Source: Stenotrophomonas lactitubi (GTDB lineage: Bacteria; Pseudomonadota; Gammaproteobacteria; Xanthomonadales; Xanthomonadaceae). Taken from it: a DNA stretch of 64,000 nt. Shown here piece by piece: positions 27,408-35,768 of this stretch. The number at the start of each line of letters is the position of its first letter. Position 1 is the stretch's first letter. The position numbers and the translations under genes were made by a program. The stretch covers positions 3,348,001 through 3,412,000 of the forward strand of contig NZ_PHQX01000001.1 in assembly GCF_002803515.1 (NCBI RefSeq). The letters are read 5' to 3'. Under the pieces are notes generated by a model. The model did no database searches, was not told the origin of the DNA, and saw only the letters and a list, made by a program, of their open reading frames with translations.

Positions 27408-30059
27408 ATGTATTGGCTCAGCCGCCACCGCCTGCAGTTGCTGACCGTTCTGGTGATGGTGGCCGGCACCGTGCTGTGCGCGGTCGCCGCCGGCCACTAC
27501 GCCTGGCGTCGCGCCCTGGGCACGGAAAGCGCACAGGTGCAGCGCCAGCTGCAGCTGTATGGCCAGGGGCTGCAACAGCGCATCGACCGGTTCGGCACCC
27601 TGCCGCAGGTGATGGCGCTGGATCCGGACCTGCAGCACGCACTGCGGGTACCGCCCTCGCCCGCCGAGCGGCAACGCCTGAACCTGAAACTGCAGCGCGC
27701 CAACCAGGTTACCCGCACCTCGACGCTGACCCTGGTCGGCCGCGATGGCGTGGCCGTGGCTGCCAGCAACTGGGACCAGCCGACCAGCAACGTCGGCGAG
27801 GATTACAGCTACCGCCCCTACTACCAGCAAGCACTGGCTCATGGCCGTGGTCGTTTCTACGGCATCGGCATGACCACCGGCGTGCCCGGCTATTTCATGT
27901 CCGAAGCCATCCTGGATGCCGACAGCCAGCGCATCGGCGTGATCGTGATCAAGATCGAGCTGTCCGCGCTGGAACAGGAATGGTTGAACAGCCCGGACGT
28001 GGTGCTGACCAGCGACAACCACGACGTGGTGTTCCTGGCCAACCGCGATGCCTGGCGCTACCGCCTGCTGCGCCCGCTCGGCGCGGAGGAACGCAACGAG
28101 ATGCGTGCGGCGCGGCAGTATGCCGATCGCTCGCTGCAACCGCTGCGCGTACGCACCGAAGATGTGCTGGCCGATGGCGGCCGCATGGTCCGCCTGCTCG
28201 ACCCACCACTACCGCAGGCAATGCTGTGGCAGACCCTGGCGCTGCCCGACGAGGACTGGAGCCTGCATCTGCTGCATGACGCGGGCGCGGCCACCAGCGC
28301 TGGCCGCGGCGCGGCCGTGGCCGGCGCCGCCGCATGGCTGGCGCTGGGATTCCTGGTGTTGTTCGTGCAGCAACGGCGTCGCCTGTCCAAGCATCGCCAG
28401 CGCAGCCGGCGCGAACTGGAAACTCTGCTCAAGCAGCACGCGCAGGAGCTGCGCACCGCCCAGGACGGCCTGCTGGAAGCCGCCACCGACGCCGACGTCG
28501 GCTTGAGCCGCAGCCTCGAACATCTGCCACAGGGCGTGGTGGTGATCGACAAGGAGCAGCGTCTGGTGGCGTGGAATTCTCGCTATCTGGAGCTGTTCCG
28601 TTTCCCGGCGGGGCTGGTGCGGGTGGGCCGCCCGATCGAAGAACTGTTCCGTTTCAATGCACGTCGTGGCCTGTTGGGCCCCGGTCCGATCGACGAGGCC
28701 ATCGAACGGCGCCTGACCCACCTGCGCAGCGGTCGCCCGCATATGCGCGAGAGCGAGAAGGACGACGGCACGGTGCTGGAGATCCGCGGCAACCCGCTGC
28801 CCGATGGTGGGTTCGTCACCAGCTATGCCGACATCACCAGCTACAAGAACGCCGCACGCGAACTGCGCTCGCTGGCCGATGCGCTGGAACACCGCGTGGC
28901 CGAACGCACCCAGGATCTGGACGAAGCACGCCGCGAAGCCGAACAGGCCAACCGCTACAAGACCCGCTTCGTGGCCTCGGCGGTGCACGACCTGCTGCAG
29001 CCGCTGAATGCCGCGCGCATGTTCGTGTCGGTGCTGCGCGGAAAGCTGAGTGACCCCGCGCAGCAGCAGACCAGTGACCATATCGACGCCGCACTGGCAG
29101 CGCAGGATGCGATCCTCAACAGTCTGCTGGATATCTCGCGGCTGGAATCGGGATCGTTGCAGGTCCGCGTGCGCGCTTTTGCGCTTTCGCCTTTACTGGA
29201 AACCCTGGCGCGCGAGTTTGGCATCGCCGCACAGAGCCGTGGCCTGCAGCTTGACTGGGTTGACACTCACGCGGTTGTGGTCAGCGACGAAGCGCTGCTG
29301 CGGCGCATCCTGCAGAACTTCCTGTCCAATGCGCTGCGCTACACGCCACGTGGACGCGTGCTGATCGGCTGCCGACGCGCAGGTGACCAGTTGCGCATCG
29401 AGGTGCATGACCAGGGCCCGGGCATTCCGGAAAGCCTGCAGGGCGAGATCTTCGAGGAATTCCGCCGCTTGAATGATGGCGTGGAGCAGGAACGTGGCGC
29501 CGGCCTGGGCCTGGCCATCGTCGAGCGTATCGGCCGCCTGCTCGGCCACCGCATCAGCCTGCGTTCCACGCTGGGCAAGGGCAGCGTATTCGCCGTCAGC
29601 GTGGCACTCGGACGCGCCGACGAGGTGATTGCACCGCCGGCGGCGCCGGTCATCGCGACCGAGCCGTCTGATGACAGCCCACTGCGCCAATGTCGGGTAT
29701 GGAGCATCGATGATGACCCGCATGTCTGTGCGGCGACCCGTGCCCTGCTGGAACGCTGGGGCTGCAATGTGGAACTTGCCGACGGCCCGCAGGGCGCGGT
29801 GGAAATCGCCAGCGCGTTGAACGTGCCGCAGCTGTTGCTGCTGGACGTGCGCATGGGGCAGTGGCACGGACCAGACCTGTATGAAGCGCTGTGCACGCTG
29901 TGGCAGGCGCGGCCGCCAGTGATCCTGGTGACTGCCGAGCGCGATGATGCGCTGAAGGCGCATGCTGCCGAGAACGGTTGGGGCTTCCTGCTCAAGCCGG
30001 TGCGGCCACCGGCGCTGCGTGCATTGATGACGCAGTTGCTGTTGCGGCATCGCGGGTAA
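27408..30059 (+). CDS. Hybrid sensor histidine kinase with a DctB-like sensor
   Basis: 883 residues. A membrane helix (about 10-30) is followed by a periplasmic double-PDC (dCache) sensor to about residue 300. That sensor carries AASNWDQPTSNVGEDYSYRPYYQQAL and GIGMTTGVPGYFMSEAI, the pattern of the C4-dicarboxylate sensor DctB. Next come a second helix (about 305-325), a coiled coil, a PAS-type domain (about 365-480), and a kinase core with the phosphorylated His527 in VHDLLQPLN (NahK/ErcS type) and ATPase motifs DQGPGIPE and GAGLGLAIVERI. A C-terminal receiver has its acceptor at Asp813. Its output partner is probably the LuxR-type regulator at 30974-31630. Confidence 0.9.
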   Translation: MYWLSRHRLQLLTVLVMVAGTVLCAVAAGHYAWRRALGTESAQVQRQLQLYGQGLQQRIDRFGTLPQVMALDPDLQHALRVPPSPAERQRLNLKLQRANQVTRTSTLTLVGRDGVAVAASNWDQPTSNVGEDYSYRPYYQQALAHGRGRFYGIGMTTGVPGYFMSEAILDADSQRIGVIVIKIELSALEQEWLNSPDVVLTSDNHDVVFLANRDAWRYRLLRPLGAEERNEMRAARQYADRSLQPLRVRTEDVLADGGRMVRLLDPPLPQAMLWQTLALPDEDWSLHLLHDAGAATSAGRGAAVAGAAAWLALGFLVLFVQQRRRLSKHRQRSRRELETLLKQHAQELRTAQDGLLEAATDADVGLSRSLEHLPQGVVVIDKEQRLVAWNSRYLELFRFPAGLVRVGRPIEELFRFNARRGLLGPGPIDEAIERRLTHLRSGRPHMRESEKDDGTVLEIRGNPLPDGGFVTSYADITSYKNAARELRSLADALEHRVAERTQDLDEARREAEQANRYKTRFVASAVHDLLQPLNAARMFVSVLRGKLSDPAQQQTSDHIDAALAAQDAILNSLLDISRLESGSLQVRVRAFALSPLLETLAREFGIAAQSRGLQLDWVDTHAVVVSDEALLRRILQNFLSNALRYTPRGRVLIGCRRAGDQLRIEVHDQGPGIPESLQGEIFEEFRRLNDGVEQERGAGLGLAIVERIGRLLGHRISLRSTLGKGSVFAVSVALGRADEVIAPPAAPVIATEPSDDSPLRQCRVWSIDDDPHVCAATRALLERWGCNVELADGPQGAVEIASALNVPQLLLLDVRMGQWHGPDLYEALCTLWQARPPVILVTAERDDALKAHAAENGWGFLLKPVRPPALRALMTQLLLRHRG

Positions 30060-30245
30060 AGCTGTCGCACAACGCGCGGACCATCGGCCGCTCTTTGAGA
30101 GAAGGCTGAAAAGCGACCCACCCATGGATAGAGGATGGGCATAGTCTGAACAGCAGACGAGCAATTGCCCTACTTACCACCGTTGCTGAAGATCAGAAAA
30201 TTGCATGACCGGGCCAATCGGCCAGCCAGACCAGAGGCATTGATC

Positions 30246-30914
30246 GTGCCCGTTTCTCCCGTACCTCCTGCATTTACAAGATATTTCAGCCCGATCGTGG
30301 CGACGCTCCTCGGCCTTTGCTGCAGCGGATGCATCGATGGCAAATCACCGAAAGCAGACGGGAATCAACAGGGAACTACAGAAGAAGGCAGCATCGGCCA
30401 GCGTCATCCAGACACGCCCGACTCAGCCAACCCGCGTGGCCGCACATTGTCGAATCAGGGCATTTCGGCGTCGAGCGGGAATCGTACGGAACGCACATCC
30501 GAGTACCTTCAGGTCGAGTCTGGATTCATGGCAAACAGGGGCATCTCAAGCCAGACGGCTGAAGACCTTCTGCGGTCGAGTCGTAGTACCCATGATGCAA
30601 TCGACCGCATGACCATCGACGCAGCATCCAGCCCTGATGCGCAGGACCTGGCCAGGCACTATCGATCGTCTCTCATCCGCGCAATGGATCAGAACACCGT
30701 TCTTGAGCGCCTTGCGTGCGGCCTGAGCATATGCATTGGCATCGCTCGAGCCCGAAGCAACGCCGATCACGAGGCATGGGTCCAGAGGCTGGCGTCAGAC
30801 CAATCGTCTCCCACATACAGCTACGCGGAAGTAGCTGAGAGTATCGGTGCGGGATACGAAAACAGATTCATTTTCTCTATCGATCCGGAACTGAACTCGA
30901 TCAGCGGACACTGA
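30246..30914 (+). CDS. Hypothetical lipoprotein, low GC
   Basis: About 222 residues from a GTG start at 30246; the frame is open back to a TTG at 30165 and no in-frame ATG exists near the N-terminus. A hydrophobic segment leads to a lipobox-like LCCSGC, so a lipoprotein is likely. The rest is polar, Ser/Thr/Asn rich, with a helical part (EDLLRSSRSTHDAIDRM, then LARHYRSSLIRAMDQNTV). No family is recognised. Base composition is clearly lower in GC than the neighbours and the codon use includes AGA, TCA and ATA, so recent acquisition is likely. It lies between a sensor kinase and its presumed regulator. Confidence 0.6.
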   Translation: MPVSPVPPAFTRYFSPIVATLLGLCCSGCIDGKSPKADGNQQGTTEEGSIGQRHPDTPDSANPRGRTLSNQGISASSGNRTERTSEYLQVESGFMANRGISSQTAEDLLRSSRSTHDAIDRMTIDAASSPDAQDLARHYRSSLIRAMDQNTVLERLACGLSICIGIARARSNADHEAWVQRLASDQSSPTYSYAEVAESIGAGYENRFIFSIDPELNSISGH

Positions 30915-30973
30915 TCGAGGAAGCGGAACAGAATCAACACCGACTCAGTACTTGATTCGATGTCCTGCCGCGA

Positions 30974-31630
30974 TCAGCCATCCAACCCGGCGCGCGCGTC
31001 GCCTTCCGGCTCCAATGCCTTTACCAGCACCGCCGCCTGGGTGCGGCTGTGGCATTCGAGCTTCTTCAGGATCGCGGTCACGTGCACCTTCACCGTGTTC
31101 TCGGCCAACCCCAGCTCATAGGCAATCTGCTTGTTGAGCAGCCCGTCGGCCAGGCACAGCAGCACCCGGAACTGCTGCGGCGTGAGCTGCGCCAAACGGC
31201 TGGCCAGCAGCGCGTCGGCCTCGGAACGCTCGGCGGCCATCGCCGGGAACCACAGGCCACCATCGAGTACCGCCTGCACCGCCTCGCCGATGGTTTCGGC
31301 CGGGGCCGACTTCGGGATGAATCCGGCGGCGCCGAACTGCTGGGCGCGACGGATCACCCGCGGATGATCGTTGGAGGACAGGATCACCACCGGAATGTCC
31401 GGGTGCGAACCGCGCACGTGCAGCAGCGCGGAGAACCCATGCGCGCCCGGCATGGTCAGGTCCAGCAGTACCAGATCCACATCGGGCTGTGCATCCAGCG
31501 CCGCAGCCAATGCTTCGGCGCTGGCGACCTCGCGCACCTGCGCCAGCGGCAGGCTCTGCCGCAATGACTGCACCACCGCCGAACGCAGCAGCGGATGGTC
31601 ATCGGCGATCAGGATGGTGTATTCGCTCAT
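30974..31630 (-). CDS. LuxR/NarL family response regulator
   Basis: 218 residues. The receiver domain (about 1-120) has the acidic pair Asp10-Asp11, the phospho-acceptor Asp57 in LVLLDLTMPG and Lys in FIPKSAPAE. The C-terminal LuxR helix-turn-helix is LTPQQFRVLLCLADGLLNKQIAYELGLAENTVKVHVTAILKKL. It is the likely target of the hybrid kinase encoded 0.9 kb away, with the dctA-porin region as a candidate regulon (inference). The start at 31630 follows the normal receiver N-terminus (MSEYTILIADDH). Its start lies inside the 3' end of an upstream low-GC gene. Confidence 0.9.
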   Translation of the reverse strand: MSEYTILIADDHPLLRSAVVQSLRQSLPLAQVREVASAEALAAALDAQPDVDLVLLDLTMPGAHGFSALLHVRGSHPDIPVVILSSNDHPRVIRRAQQFGAAGFIPKSAPAETIGEAVQAVLDGGLWFPAMAAERSEADALLASRLAQLTPQQFRVLLCLADGLLNKQIAYELGLAENTVKVHVTAILKKLECHSRTQAAVLVKALEPEGDARAGLDG

Positions 31631-32273
31631 GGGGCAAGTTTGGCACGTCACCAAAGGGAATACCTTCTTCAGTTGCATCGCCGGCCAGTCGATGGCCCGG
31701 GGAGGGCTGCCGCGACCGCAGTGCAGACTCTCTGTAATTCAGAAAATGCGGCGCCAACCAGATCGTCAGATACACGACACCAAAGAGCAGGATTGTTCCA
31801 ACCTTGCCATACGTACTGCGCATCACTTCGTACAGATCCTCACGCAGGGTTGAAGGAACGCTGCCAATGCGCTGAAGATCCAACAATCGCTGCGCCGACC
31901 GTACGTCAATCCGCATCCGAGGGTAGTCACCTCTCTCCAGAACGTCTTTTCGATGTACCACAGCCGATCCTCGCTGGACCTCGGAGTACTTCAGGTCCGC
32001 AGCCCTGCACGCAAATTCCACGAGCGCGGCATTTCGTGGAGCCAGGCATTCATCGATCAGGTCCAGCAACTCCGCATATTGAATCGCGTCATAGTCTTGG
32101 CCAGCCGCTTTGGCTCGATAGTCACTTCGCTCCAATTGATACGAACTCAGATGATTGATCAGCAGAACGTACAAGCCGACCAGAATCACAGAGGAACCAA
32201 TAATCAGGAGTACTCGCCTCACCGCTGTTGTACGGGCCCAGTGCATGCTGCGCATGACACCTGAGCCAATCAT
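31599..32273 (-). CDS. Hypothetical two-helix membrane protein, low GC
   Basis: 224 residues from the ATG at 32273 (a TTG start at 32309 is possible). Membrane helices lie near the N-terminus (VLLIIGSSVILVGLYVLLI) and near residue 170-185 (VGTILLFGVVYLTIWLAP), with a soluble, probably periplasmic, part between. No family is recognised. The body has lower GC than the surrounding genes, but the last 35-40 residues, which follow NYRESALR, are encoded by host-like high-GC DNA that overlaps the start of the response regulator gene by 32 bp. The tail therefore looks like read-through into resident sequence after an insertion. Confidence 0.6.
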   Translation of the reverse strand: MIGSGVMRSMHWARTTAVRRVLLIIGSSVILVGLYVLLINHLSSYQLERSDYRAKAAGQDYDAIQYAELLDLIDECLAPRNAALVEFACRAADLKYSEVQRGSAVVHRKDVLERGDYPRMRIDVRSAQRLLDLQRIGSVPSTLREDLYEVMRSTYGKVGTILLFGVVYLTIWLAPHFLNYRESALRSRQPSPGHRLAGDATEEGIPFGDVPNLPHERIHHPDRR

Positions 32274-32363
32274 TTCAACGTCTTCGAAGTTGTCCTTCAG
32301 CCTTCCCAATGGTCATTCCTCGCACGACAGGAAACATGATATCGGCGGGAATGGCACCTGGGT

Positions 32364-33419
32364 TTAGCGCCCCGCCGGCTCCACGCTGCTGCGCCAGGCA
32401 TCCAGGAACTGGCGGCGCTTGAGCACATCCAGGTAGACCAGCAGGCCGGGGCCGAGCTGGATCGGGCGGCGGCTGCGCCCGGGCGCATCGTCGCCGCGCG
32501 CATCGCCGCGCACGATCGGCATCAGCCGGGCCTGGCGCGCGAGCACCTGCTGGCCGCGTGGCGACAGCAGGTAGTCGAGAAAGCGTCGCGCTTCCTGCGG
32601 GTGCGCTCCAGTGCGCGGAATCACCGCGGTGCGCAGTACCACCAGCGTGTAGTCCTCCGGCTCGACGATGGCCAGCGGTGCGCCCGCGTCGATACGCGCC
32701 TGCGCATACGAGCCCAGCACGTTGTAGACCAGCGACAACTGACCGCTGGCCACCTGGTCCAGCAGCACGCCGGTGCGCTCCTCGCGTACCACCGCGTTGT
32801 CCCCCAGCGCACCGAGCAGGGCGCCGGCGATGCTGCCGCGCTGGGCATCCTGGGTCGCCAGCAGGTAACCCACGCTGCTGCGTTCGATATCGTAGGTACC
32901 GACCTTGCCGCGCAACGGCGCCCCTTCCGCACGCAGCAGGTCCAGCAGTTGTCGACGCGTGTGCGGCACTTTCGCGGCCGGCAGCCTGCGCGTGTTGTAG
33001 ACCATCACCACCGGCTCGTAACTGATGCCGAACGCCTCGCCACGCCACTGCGCCCACGCAGGCAGCGCCTGGGTCTGCACCGAGCGGTGCGGCAACGCAT
33101 GACCGTCGTTGACCAGCTTGGTCTGCAGGTCCATGCCGCTGGAGATCAGCAGATCCGGCGACGCAGGTCCGGTGCGGTCATGCAGGTAACGCGCGTACAG
33201 ATCCTGGGTGATGATGTCTTCGTACACCACCTCGCTGCCCGGATGCAGCCGCTGGTAGTCGGCAATGACCTCGGCGAAAACCTCGATATCGGTGGTGCCG
33301 TGGATGCGCAGCTGTGCAGTCGCGGTGCCCTGTGCGGGAAAGCGGCGTACATCGCCGGGCGCAGCGAGGGCCGGCACGGCCAGCAGCAGGGCAACAGTGG
33401 CGGCAAACAGGCGGATCAT
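32364..33419 (-). CDS. Periplasmic substrate-binding protein of ABC (Fe3+/organic-anion) type
   Basis: 351 residues. A signal peptide (MIRLFAATVALLLAVPALAAP) is followed by a two-lobe binding fold of the AfuA/SBP_bac class: LRIHGTTDIEVFAEVIADYQ, then DLLISSGMDLQTKLVNDG, then VMVYNTRRLPAAKVP, with LVVLRTAVIPRTGAHPQEARRFLDYLLS near the C-terminus. No permease or ATPase gene is near. It follows the TctE-like kinase gene with an ATGA overlap, so it is made with the kinase. A role as a ligand-presenting partner for the sensor is more likely than transport (inference). Confidence 0.85.
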   Translation of the reverse strand: MIRLFAATVALLLAVPALAAPGDVRRFPAQGTATAQLRIHGTTDIEVFAEVIADYQRLHPGSEVVYEDIITQDLYARYLHDRTGPASPDLLISSGMDLQTKLVNDGHALPHRSVQTQALPAWAQWRGEAFGISYEPVVMVYNTRRLPAAKVPHTRRQLLDLLRAEGAPLRGKVGTYDIERSSVGYLLATQDAQRGSIAGALLGALGDNAVVREERTGVLLDQVASGQLSLVYNVLGSYAQARIDAGAPLAIVEPEDYTLVVLRTAVIPRTGAHPQEARRFLDYLLSPRGQQVLARQARLMPIVRGDARGDDAPGRSRRPIQLGPGLLVYLDVLKRRQFLDAWRSSVEPAGR

Positions 33420-34807
33420 GTGCTGCTCCGGGGCAGGCGGATGGTGGCGACCAGGCCGCCCTGCGGTCGATTGCTGAGATCGATCTGGCCACCGTGGCTG
33501 TCGACCACCCGCTTGACGATGGCCAGGCCGAGGCCGGCACCGCCGGAGGGCGCGCCCTCGCCCCGTGCGAAACGCTCGAACACGCGTTCGGCATCCGCAG
33601 CGGCGATGCCCGTACCGTGGTCGGCGATGGTCAGCACGGCCTGCGCGCCCTCAGCGGTCAGCGCGATCTGCAACGGACCATCGCCGCCGTACTTCAGCGC
33701 GTTGTCGACCAGATTCTTGATGGCCTCGCGCAGCAGCAACGCGTCACCGTGCACCTGCACCGGCTCGGCCGTCATCGCCAGCTGCACGCGCGGGGCGGGC
33801 CCGGCCTGCGGCAGTGCTTCGTGCAGCGCCTGGTGCACGGTCTCGGCCAGGTCCACGGTGGCGAAGCGCTGCAGATGTGATCGATGGATCACGCTGGCAT
33901 CGCTGAGCAGCTGGTTGAGCAGGCGGCTCATGTGGGTGGCGTTGCGCTCGATCGCCAGCAGGCTGCGCCGCATGTCCTGCGGGTCGTCGTCATCCAGCGC
34001 CAGCTGCGCCTGCGCGCGCAGCGCTGCCAACGGCGTGCGCATCTGGTGCGCGGCCTCGGCCATGAACGCACGCAGGGTTTCATTGCTGCTGGACAGGCGC
34101 TCCATGAAGCGGTTCAGCGCTGCCACCATCTGGTCCATCTCGCGTGGCACGCGCGCGTCCAGCGGTTTCAGGTCGGACGGCTCGCGGCGTGACAGTTCGC
34201 GCTCGACCCGGACCAGTGGCCGGAACGCGCGGTGCACGCCGAAGGCCACCAGTGCCAGCAACAACCCCGACAACACGCCGATCGCCAGCAGCGCACGGTT
34301 GACCAGTTCCTGCGCCACCGCTTCGCGCGCACGCCGGGTCTGCCCCACCTGCACCTGCACCTCGCCCTGCGCGGAGGCAGCGGCAAAGCTGCGCCCGACC
34401 ACGACGAAACGCACGGTCTCGCCGCTGTAGGGCGCATCGAACAACTGCGGTTGCGTGCCCGGCCGACGCGGCGACGCGGGAAGATCGCCGTAACCGGTGA
34501 TCAGGTTGCCACGGCTGTCGGTGACCCGGTAGAACACGCGGTCTTCCGGCGCCATCGCCAGCAGGTCCAGCGCCGCATACGGAAGGTCCACCTGCCACTG
34601 GCCGTCCACCAATGCCACCGAATCGGCGATCGACAGGGCCGAGGACACCAGCAGATGGTCGTAGGAGCGGTTGGCCGCGCGTTGGCCGTAGTCGCGCGCA
34701 GCGAACAGCAGCGCTACCGCGAACACCGCCAGCAATGCGCCCAGGTACAGCAGCAGGGTGCGCCGCAGCGACCCAGGGGCGGCGCTTGCGCTGCGCGCGT
34801 CAGCCAT
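33416..34807 (-). CDS. tctE: Sensor histidine kinase TctE-like
   Basis: 463 residues from the ATG at 34807, which overlaps the tctD stop by 8 bp. A membrane helix (about 17-38), a TctE-type N-terminal periplasmic domain (RVFYRVTDSRGNLITGYGDLP), a second helix (about 173-192), HAMP, and a kinase core with phospho-His254 in EAAHQMRTPLAALRAQ. ATPase boxes are NLVDNALKYG, IADHGTGI and GAGLGLAIVKRVV. TctE with TctD senses tricarboxylates in other proteobacteria, and the divergent CitMHS and porin genes fit citrate as the signal (inference). Confidence 0.88.
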   Translation of the reverse strand: MADARSASAAPGSLRRTLLLYLGALLAVFAVALLFAARDYGQRAANRSYDHLLVSSALSIADSVALVDGQWQVDLPYAALDLLAMAPEDRVFYRVTDSRGNLITGYGDLPASPRRPGTQPQLFDAPYSGETVRFVVVGRSFAAASAQGEVQVQVGQTRRAREAVAQELVNRALLAIGVLSGLLLALVAFGVHRAFRPLVRVERELSRREPSDLKPLDARVPREMDQMVAALNRFMERLSSSNETLRAFMAEAAHQMRTPLAALRAQAQLALDDDDPQDMRRSLLAIERNATHMSRLLNQLLSDASVIHRSHLQRFATVDLAETVHQALHEALPQAGPAPRVQLAMTAEPVQVHGDALLLREAIKNLVDNALKYGGDGPLQIALTAEGAQAVLTIADHGTGIAAADAERVFERFARGEGAPSGGAGLGLAIVKRVVDSHGGQIDLSNRPQGGLVATIRLPRSST

Positions 34808-35489
34808 CGGTGTCGGTGCTGTCATCGCTGGCTTCCAGCAGGTAGCCGACACCGCGCACCGTGGTGATCCGCAGCGGCGCGCTTGCCAGCTTCCTGCGCA
34901 GGCGACCGATATACAGCTCGATGGCGTTCGGCCCCGCTTCGTCATCGAAGCCGAACAGGCCATTGCCGATCTCATCCTTGCCCACGACCTGGCCCATGCG
35001 CCCGACCAGGATCTCCAAGAGGCGATATTCGCGGTTGGGCAGCTCGATCGGCTCGCCATCCAGGGTCACCCGGTGCGCAGCGTTGTCGAACTGGAAGCCG
35101 CCAATCTGCACCACTTCGCTGGCCTGTCCGCGCGCACGTCGCAGCAGCACACGGCAGCGCGCTTCGAATTCACGGAAGTCGAAAGGTTTGCCCAGGTAGT
35201 CGTCAGCGCCGACATCGAGTGCCTGCACGCGATCTTCGATGCCATCGCGTGCGGTCAGCATCAGCACCGGCGTGCTGTCGCCGCGCTCACGCATGCCGGC
35301 CAGCACCCGCAGCCCATCCAGCTTGGGCAGGCCGATGTCCAGCACCACCAGATCGAAACTCTGGTAACGCAGCACGCTGGCGGCGGCCAGGCCGTCGGCC
35401 TGCCAGTCCACCGCGTGACCACTGCGGCGCATGCGACGGATGATCGCATCGGCCAGGTCCGGGTTGTCTTCGACCAGCAGCAGGCGCAT
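34800..35489 (-). CDS. tctD: OmpR-family response regulator TctD-like
   Basis: 229 residues. A receiver with Asp51 as acceptor (LVVLDIGLPKLDG) and the conserved Lys of GKPFDFREFEAR, and a C-terminal winged helix (LPNREYRLLEILVGRMGQVV, then NAIELYIGRLRRKL and ITTVRGVGYLLE). First gene of a tctD-tctE-SBP operon whose genes all overlap. It is divergent from the porin/CitMHS operon, which is the expected target. Confidence 0.92.
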   Translation of the reverse strand: MRLLLVEDNPDLADAIIRRMRRSGHAVDWQADGLAAASVLRYQSFDLVVLDIGLPKLDGLRVLAGMRERGDSTPVLMLTARDGIEDRVQALDVGADDYLGKPFDFREFEARCRVLLRRARGQASEVVQIGGFQFDNAAHRVTLDGEPIELPNREYRLLEILVGRMGQVVGKDEIGNGLFGFDDEAGPNAIELYIGRLRRKLASAPLRITTVRGVGYLLEASDDSTDTDG

Positions 35490-35541
35490 GGGCGGGGGCG
35501 TGAGGGGGGAAACGAATGCTACCGCATGGCGCCGCTGCGCT

Positions 35542-35644
35542 CGCCGGGCATGGCCCGGCGCTACCTATGCTGACAGGTTCCGCCGGGCGTGGCTCGGCGC
35601 CACCGGGTGCATCGTCGCGGGGTAGCGCCGGGCCATGCCCGACG
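35542..35644. repeat. Three GTAG palindromes in the tctD-porin divergent region
   Basis: A reverse unit at 35542-35564, a degenerate unit at about 35582-35603 and a forward unit at 35622-35644 of the GTAGCGCCGGGCC subfamily. They lie between divergent genes, hence upstream of both promoters or within them, which is unusual for this class of repeat. Confidence 0.85.
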
Positions 35645-35768
35645 GTCTTTTACGCTGCACCGCACAAACCGCTGACAGGACGATGACAGCTTGCGCGACA
35701 CAGACTGCGGCCGCGCACCGTCCGGTGCCCACGATTGCCGCGCGCCTGGCGTGCACCTGGGAGGGTTT

